Positions 58,069 through 64,000 of a DNA stretch of 64,000 bases are shown piece after piece. Numbering within the stretch: the first letter of the stretch is position 1; the number at the start of each line of letters is the position of its first letter. The notes beneath the pieces are model-generated. The model was not told the DNA's origin. It ran no database searches and worked only from the letters and a program-made list of their open reading frames with translations. The translations under genes and the position numbers were made by a program. Source of the stretch: Chloropicon primus (taxonomy: Eukaryota; Chlorophyta; Chloropicophyceae; Chloropicales; Chloropicaceae); contig CP060765.1 of assembly GCA_023205875.1 (NCBI GenBank), forward strand, positions 372,001-436,000. Reading direction: 5' to 3'.

Positions 58069-60054
58069 TCAAGGGAGGGTGACCACTGAGCTCACGAGGG
58101 TCCCGGATGAGTTACCGATGAGGTAAAAGGGAGTCGCGGGGGTCCCGTTGAAGTCGGCGTGCACCGAAAACCCAAAGGACTCGCCCTTGGAGAGAATCGT
58201 GGTGGTAGCTGGCTTTATCTCCAGTCCCTCCAGCTCTTCCGCGCAGTAGTAATAGATGTTGTACTGAGTCTTCTCGTCCAGCAAGTTCTTGATTGAGCTG
58301 GACAAGACGGTTTTCTCCTCGCTGCGGGCCTCGGTCTCCTCCGCGGAGGCGGCCGTCTTCTTGGTGACTTCTAACTTCATTCCTGGGAACGAGTAGACGG
58401 CGGACAGCTGAGTGTTGACCTGCAGGGACTGGGGGCTGGACAAACCCCAGATCAGAGTGGAGGCCTCCAGTTCAGAGTTGAGGTAGGAGGCGAACCAAGC
58501 GGTCAGGTAGGGAGTCCACCTCTGGAATCCGATGCCATCGACGGGCTCCATGTGTCCAGAGCTCCTGAGCACGGTCATGAGCTTCGGGCCCTTGAGCAAG
58601 GCGGAGTCGTAAATCGTGCCCTTGATCGGGAGGGGCGGGGTCACCAAGTCGTTGCCGCCGGCCGACACGAAGGCGGGGACTTGGACCCTGTCGAATCCAA
58701 AGCCCACCAGCGGCGCGGGGTGGATAGCCGCCACGCACTTCACGGCGCCTTTCGACCCATACCTCGAGGCAGCCGCAAGGGATCCGGCCCCGCCCATGGA
58801 ATGCCCTGCGAGCCCAACCCTGGCAGGGTCCACAGCCCCGAAGAGGAACGACCCTGGTCTCTTGGTCTCGCTGGCCAGCCAAGGAATGCACTCCAGGAGG
58901 TCCCCGCCGTCAAAGAGATTGAAAGACTCGGGGGCAATCACCGCAAAGCCGTGAGAGGCAAAGTGCCTCATCTTGGTCAAGTAATCGCGGGAGGAGCCGC
59001 CAAGGCCGTGCCCGAAAATGATCACAGGAAACTTGGAGCCGGCCTCGCCCCTAGGGACCGTGATTCGGGCTCGAAAGCTGCCAAAGCCGTACGTGCGAGC
59101 CACGGTGACAGACCTCGTGTCGTGCTTGTACTCTCCGGGCATTGCATAGAACTCATACCGAGCGTTATCCAAGAAGTTCAGGCCCCTCTCGTCGTAATCA
59201 TCGTCGTCGTCGTAATCACCGTCGTCGTCGTAATCACCATCGTAGCCTGGGTCCTCTGGGTCCGAGGGCACCGGAGCCGGCTTTTTTGGCACCGGAGCCG
59301 GACTCGGCGGCAGGGGCGCGATCGGGGGGCACCACGGGAATGGGAACACGCCGCAGATCCAGTAGAACAGGGGCTGGGCAGGAAGTTGCTTCACGCTCCC
59401 ACCGCCACCGTTGCCGGTCTCCGGGACTTGGAGCTCCTGCTTCAAGAGGGGCTCGATCTCGCTCGCGGGGATGATCGCCGCGTACACGAGGGAGAAGGCG
59501 CACCCCTCGTCCGCTGAGGTGCACTTGACGGTCAGCCTGTCAAAGCTCTCGCTCTGCCATATGCTGTCCAGGTAGGACATCGGGAACAGAAAGGACACGG
59601 CGCTCGCGCCTTGCTGGCCGCCGGAAGCCCTCAAGACGTAGTTGCTCATGGGTATCTCGGGCAGCACGTATCGCCCAAAGGCACCCGCGAACTTGGCGCG
59701 GAAGGTCAGGGACTCCAGCAGGCCCGGATCGCAAGACTGGAACTGCAGCAGGAGGCAGTCCTTCCCGGTCAAGCTTGACTCCTTTCCACCGCTTCCCCTC
59801 TGCAAGTAGAAGGACTCGTGAATGCTGAGATCGAAGGCCGTCGAGGCTTCGGCAGCCCCGCACGACTCGCGATTGCCCCTCAGACCAAGGGAGTCCGTGC
59901 CGATCTTCCACCCATTCTCCCCCTCTCCCTTGTTGAAGATCACTCTCTCCGAAGTCTTCGCAGCCCAAGCGTCGCGCGGCGACGCAAGGCAGGCCACGAT
60001 CACCACGATCAAGCAAGCTCTCGTCACCATCCTCCACGACGAAGATGATCCCAT
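58069..60054 (-). CDS. Secreted alpha/beta hydrolase (cutinase/PET-hydrolase-like fold) with novel amino domain
   Basis: A 661-residue single-exon protein. It opens with a signal peptide (MVTRACLIVVIVACLASP then AWAAK). Residues about 30-210 are a Cys-containing domain I do not recognise (YLQRGSGGKESSLTGKDCLL, MSNYVLRASGGQ). A Pro-rich and then Asp-rich spacer follows (PSPAPVPKKPAPVPSDPED; DGDYDDDGDYDDDDDYDE). The hydrolase domain has VIIFGHGLGGSSRDY (oxyanion region), the nucleophile VGLAGHSMGGAGSLA, acid GGNDLVTPP and His RSSGHMEPVDG, in cutinase-like order. The carboxy domain (~100 residues) is unassigned. Likely an extracellular or cell-wall esterase; substrate unknown. GA run 13 nt upstream. 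Confidence 0.8.
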   Translation of the reverse strand: MGSSSSWRMVTRACLIVVIVACLASPRDAWAAKTSERVIFNKGEGENGWKIGTDSLGLRGNRESCGAAEASTAFDLSIHESFYLQRGSGGKESSLTGKDCLLLQFQSCDPGLLESLTFRAKFAGAFGRYVLPEIPMSNYVLRASGGQQGASAVSFLFPMSYLDSIWQSESFDRLTVKCTSADEGCAFSLVYAAIIPASEIEPLLKQELQVPETGNGGGGSVKQLPAQPLFYWICGVFPFPWCPPIAPLPPSPAPVPKKPAPVPSDPEDPGYDGDYDDDGDYDDDDDYDERGLNFLDNARYEFYAMPGEYKHDTRSVTVARTYGFGSFRARITVPRGEAGSKFPVIIFGHGLGGSSRDYLTKMRHFASHGFAVIAPESFNLFDGGDLLECIPWLASETKRPGSFLFGAVDPARVGLAGHSMGGAGSLAAASRYGSKGAVKCVAAIHPAPLVGFGFDRVQVPAFVSAGGNDLVTPPLPIKGTIYDSALLKGPKLMTVLRSSGHMEPVDGIGFQRWTPYLTAWFASYLNSELEASTLIWGLSSPQSLQVNTQLSAVYSFPGMKLEVTKKTAASAEETEARSEEKTVLSSSIKNLLDEKTQYNIYYYCAEELEGLEIKPATTTILSKGESFGFSVHADFNGTPATPFYLIGNSSGTLVSSVVTLP

Positions 60055-61785
60055 CGCAAGATCCCTCCTCTGTCTCTCTCTCTCTGTCTCTCTCTCTCTC
60101 TCTCGTACGCTCCCGCGATCGATAAGGTCGCCAAGCCTCTCCCGCTTTCTGCCACGCCCCTCACGCTCCCCTGCTTGACTTGCCACCGATCGCGCGCGAT
60201 CGCACGGTTTCCCTTCCGATTGCTCCGATCGATCGATCGATCGTGGACCACGTCTAAAGGCAAGCAGCGCGCACTCGCTTGACGTCCTCGGTCAAGGTCT
60301 GGTCTTCGTCGTCGTGTCCACCCTCGATATGGCATCCTCTGCTCTTGCCTTGGCCAAAGCTCTGCGATCGATCGGGGACGAGTGCGATCGATCGATCACC
60401 CCCAATGATCAGGGCGTAGGTAGGTCCTCGCTAGAGAGGGACCATATGTGTTTGCTCTACTCGACTCGCTCCACGTCGTTGATGATGAGCTACTTTACGT
60501 TGAGTGGTTGCTTCACTGGGATCGAACGCGAACGACTGGTGCTGGAGGCCTCGAACCTCGAGCGAAACCAACTTGTGGAACCCTTCGCGTGACCTTCTGC
60601 CTCTTCTATCGCGACAGGGTTGGGCGAACCAGCACGCCTCTCGAGCAACCACTCCCAAAGATGCCATCTTTGAGTTTCAACTCGGGCACACTTTCCTTTC
60701 GCTGGACACACACACACACACACACAGAGAGAGAGAGGGGGGGGGAGCAAGATGGCCCGCGACTTTCCGCACCAGGAGCCTTTGATTCCGACGCAAACTC
60801 CGTCCCTCAACGAGTCCGGCACGCACCGAAACCTAGCCCCCCCCCCGAGTTTGAGTCAAGACCAGTCGAGAGCAAGTCTGCAAGTCTGTCCAAGAGGCCG
60901 CGTCGCGTCTTTGCCTGGTTGGGCGCCGCGATGGCGTGTTCCCACGCGGTCGATCAAAAGAGAGGGGAGGAATCAAGGTTGGAGGGAGGGCGAGGGAGTC
61001 GCAAGTCGATGGGCTCCCCACTCGGTCTCTATCTGTCTGTCCCACACGTGGAAGCGTGTGAAGCGTGTCTAGAGCTTGGAGGAAGGCGGGCCTCTTCTCT
61101 TGCTCTTCGTGGGGCGTGGGATGAAGGGCAGGGAGTTCGTACACTCCTTTCTCTTTCTTCTCTTCTCCCACTGGTTGACTCTCTTGGACGTGTTTCTTAC
61201 GCGAGTCAACGATTGGCGCCATGAAGGATGTTGACCTCCTCTTCGGGGTTTCCTTAATCACAACCCAAGAGACACGGGTCTCCAATGGGCTAGGTTCCCC
61301 TCCCTGGTGGAGGGGGCGGAGGTCGCTCTCCATTCGACGCAAGGCGTCACACGAGGAAGGACCACCGTAAACCCGAATCGAGTGGTAAGACGTGTTTAGA
61401 ACCTGGGACCATGAAACGAGACACCAAAAATGGTCCCACGGGTGACGTCTCGTGTTGAACGGAGCTTGAGGGGGGGGAAGAAATCAGTCGAGAGAGCGAG
61501 AGAGCGAAAACAAGACCTTGACCTCAGTCAGTGACTTACCATCGACGACGACGACGAGGTTGACCAACACACGACCAGCGGTAGAGTGAGACGGAGGGTC
61601 GACGAAGGGGAAGGTTTCGTGTTTGTGTGTTGCGTGGACTTGGAGAATTGGTTTGACCCGTTGACCAAGAGCACATTCTCTTTGAGTGTGTTTGTGGAAT
61701 TTAGTCAAATAGTTTTTGTCCATCGCTAACATTTTTTTGTTCGCGAGGAGGAGGAGCCGAGTGAAGAGCAACTTGAAAGGAAAAG
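60055..61785. other. 1.7-kb spacer before EFHC1
   Basis: A CT run at 60071-60104 (GA on the hydrolase gene's strand), GATCGATC clusters at 60223-60242 and 60365-60398, (CA)n followed by (GA)n and a G run at 60707-60745, and an inverted repeat GGGACCAT/ATGGTCCC at 61408-61437. Short open frames at 60314-60592 and 60448-61224 lack any recognised motif. I support no gene here. Confidence 0.45.
61408..61455. other. Nested inverted repeats
   Basis: GGGACCAT pairs with ATGGTCCC across about 16 nt, and ACGAGAC inside that loop pairs with GTCTCGT just beyond it. The two helices interlock like a pseudoknot. No known RNA family is recognised. Confidence 0.3.
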
Positions 61786-63819
61786 ATGCCAACGACGGAC
61801 GTTCCCAAGCTACCTGGGTACCAGATATCAGGGGTAAGTCAGCGCCGCTAGCGGACCTTGGCGAAACAACAACATGGGAATGGGTCTAAACATGGGAAGC
61901 GGCAACAACATGTTGCTTCATTCACTCAACACGAAAACGAACGAAAATTCTGACCACGCGGACACTTTTGATGCTCTTTTGTTGCACAGTTTTCTGGTGG
62001 CAAGCCTCATGGTCGCACGCAGACCTTGAAGTATGTCAATGGCTACGCCATCGCGGACCTCCCAAAGGCCGCTGCCATGGAGGCCATGGTCCCCCCGGAA
62101 ATGCCCGAAGGTTCTGCGGAGCCCCACGCCGACGACGACGCCAAGAGCACCGAGGGCGGAATCCCAATGTCAAAACTCCCAGCCTGGGTGGCTTTCGACA
62201 GGAAGGTCTGCAGATTCTACGCCTACTTCAAGGAGGGCGTCGATGAGAGCTACCAAGAGAACTACCGCATCAGGAAGTGCATCATTTACTATTACTTGGA
62301 GGACGACTCCATCCACGTGGCCGAGCCGAAGCAGGAGAACAGCGGCATCCCACAGGGCGTCTTCATCAAGAGGCACATCATTCCCAAGGACGGGAACCCA
62401 AAGGACTTCTTCAACATCATGGACCTGAAGATCGGCGAGGACGTCAGCTTCTACGGGCGCGTCTTCCACATCGTGGACTCTGACCCTTTCACCAGAGCTT
62501 TCTTGGCCGAGAAGGGCGTCGAGGTTCCGCAGGCCTTGCCTTACCCAACCGAGCCCATCGAGAAGTACAGAGACTCTCTCAGGAAGGTGAAGTCCGGCGG
62601 GCCACCAAAGCCGAGGGACGACGACTTGACGAGGTACGTCGAGGCCAAGCTCGGAAGGGCCTCCAACATCTTGCTTCAGGACAAGCTGAAGCAGTTCATC
62701 GAGAACGACGGAAAGGTCCTTCGATTCTTCTGCGTCTGGGACGACCGCAACAAGCTCTACGGAGACAGGAGGCCTTACGTCCTCCACTACTTTTTGTCCG
62801 ACGACACCGTCGAGATCTTGGAGGTCAACGAGCCAAACAGCGGCTGCGACCCCTTCCCACTGATGCTCAAGCGATCCAAGCTTCCAAAGGGGGAGCTCCA
62901 GTTCGACATGTCTTTGGGCAAGAGAAGCGATGACTACTACAACATCGAGGACTTGGGCATCGGGAAGGTCATCAATGTGTACGGCAGGCCTTTCCTGCTT
63001 CACGACTGTGACGAGTTCACCAAGAAGTGGTACACCACCAAGGGAGGCAAGGAGGAGGTCGACTTCGCTCCTTTGGACATCTCCGAGGAGCCAGAGAACG
63101 TGCCAGAGACTAGCTTGCCAGAGTACAACGGGTTCGGTAGCCTCGAGGACACTCAACAGAACTGCATTTCCCTCATCCCAAAGCCACCAAAGAAGGACTT
63201 CCACAAGCTCATGTACAACGAGAAGAAGGTTCTCAGGTTCGTGGCCAAGTTCTACGAGGGAGAGGGACAGCACCTGTCGTACTCGGACATCGACCGTATT
63301 TTCATCCTTTCTTACTTCTTGTCGGATGACACCATTGCTATCTTCGAGCCACCGGCGAGAAACAGTGGAATCATCGGCGGGAAGTTCTTGGAGAGGTCTA
63401 GCGTGAAGAAGCCTGGTACCGTGGAGCCCTACATGGAGAACGACGTGTACGTCGGATCTCTGTTGAACGTCCACAACCGGATCTTCGAGCTCGTGGAGGC
63501 TGACGAGTACACCCTCCAGTACATGGAAGAGAACAAGCACATCTTCCTGTTCTCGGACATCTCCAAAATCCTAGAGGCGCTTACGGACAGCATCAGAGGA
63601 AAGGACAAGGACATCCGTTCGGCATTCATTGACATAGACAAGAACGGCACGGGATACATCTCCTTGGAGGAGCTCGAGGCGGCCCTCAAGGCGTCTGGAA
63701 TTTCCCACAACAAGCAGGAGCTCGTGACCCTGATGAGGAAATTCGACATCGACAGAACCCAAAAGGTCTCCGTCCAGGAGTTCTTCGAGACCATTGGTTT
63801 GGACTTTAGCCAACAGTAG
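61786..63819 (+). CDS. EFHC1: EFHC1 / RIB72-like axonemal protein (three DM10 domains, EF-hands)
   Basis: Two exons, 61786-61833 and 61990-63819, 625 residues; intron 156 nt. A short first exon codes MPTTDVPKLPGYQISG and joins FSGGKPHGRTQTLKYVNGYA. Three DM10 domains lie at about residues 80-190, 250-355 and 425-530; each opens with a KVLRF-type strand (KVCRFYAYFKEG, KVLRFFCVWDD, KVLRFVAKFYEG) and contains YYLEDDSIHVAEP or FLSDDT. Two EF-hands end the chain (DIDKNGTGYISLEELEAAL and FDIDRTQKVSVQEFFE), the second with a weaker loop. RIB72/EFHC1 is a microtubule inner protein of ciliary doublets. Length and layout match Chlamydomonas RIB72 and human EFHC1. Confidence 0.95.
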
Positions 63820-64000
63820 AACCCCGCGGAACAAGGCTTGTGACCGACCCGGTCAAGCGGAACGGCTCTGCCTGACCAATCCATTGTTATCATTTAAGAA
63901 CCAAAAACTTTAAAAAAAACCTTGTAATCAGAAACGAACGACGAAACACTTTTCCAACCCAACCCAAACCCAAACCCGACACTGTCCCCTCCGATGGATC
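63820..64000. other. 3' flank of EFHC1
   Basis: Contains CTTGTAATC at 63921-63929, a plausible TGTAA-type polyadenylation signal of green algae, and a CCAACCC/CCAAACCC run near 63956-63979. No further gene is seen before the window ends. Confidence 0.4.

Noticed and set aside
60500-60560. tRNA-like stretch with TTCGATC on the minus strand
   Set aside because: No pairing arms for the T stem and no box A at the right distance.
60314-61224. Two overlapping open frames between hydrolase and EFHC1
   Set aside because: No motif, low-complexity Arg/Ser content, run through simple repeats, and no convincing splice that joins them.
63955-63982. Telomere-like CCAAACCC run at the window edge
   Set aside because: Only three imperfect units and no CCCTAAA form; it follows a normal gene end.

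Overview
The window is nuclear DNA of a eukaryote, most likely a small green alga (chlorophyte, prasinophyte grade; Chloropicophyceae is a guess that cannot be tested here). The evidence is compact gene spacing, few and short GT-AG introns (21 modelled, 75-318 nt), TGTAA-like signals after several stops (14978, 16829, 20131, 63922), plant-type gene versions (SF3B1 amino terminus, PDAT) and a MurF ligase, which in photosynthetic eukaryotes points to plastid peptidoglycan. About 33 protein-coding genes or gene parts are supported. I see no rRNA, tRNA, CRISPR array, insertion sequence or virus-like element.

Layout. 1-5 kb: 3' end of RecG helicase, APC8/CDC23, a TauD-like dioxygenase and CWF19L1 with an RRM. 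6-9 kb: two neighbouring F-box-like/ankyrin-like paralogs. 9.6-16.8 kb: SANT, RING-H2, cyclic-nucleotide-binding, ubiquitin-like, FAM241-like and NOP16 genes. 16.9-22.5 kb: a third ankyrin paralog, an archaeal-type prolyl-tRNA synthetase, a ZIP metal transporter and a HARE-like gene with a probable frameshift. 22.7-31.3 kb: an EF-hand/WD40 protein, a 198-bp tandem repeat, RABL2, a LysM membrane protein and an RCC1-repeat protein. 31.5-38.3 kb: DUF1295 reductase-like, archaeal-type phosphoglycerate mutase, ARL13B, a small membrane protein and an SF3B1-amino-terminus/SNIP1-FHA fusion. 38.4-47.8 kb: LysRS, SENP8-like protease, an ankyrin fragment, a CHK-like kinase, MurF and PDAT. 47.8-63.8 kb: an AAA+ ATPase, a 2564-residue Furry-like protein, a secreted alpha/beta hydrolase and EFHC1/RIB72.

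Functional themes. Four genes (RABL2, ARL13B, EFHC1 and the EF-hand/WD40 gene) are typical of cilia or flagella, so the organism builds a flagellum or still keeps its genes. Splicing genes (CWF19L1 and the SF3B1/SNIP1 fusion) and translation genes (ProRS, LysRS, NOP16) form a second group. RecG and MurF suggest plastid functions of cyanobacterial or bacterial origin.

The observations most worth following are the SF3B1-N/SNIP1 fusion, the archaeal-type ProRS, and a recurrent sense-oriented TCTTTCGA element 40-320 nt before many start codons, which may be a core promoter or 5'UTR signal. Gene models are read from sequence only. Splice sites were chosen because they keep frame and restore family motifs.
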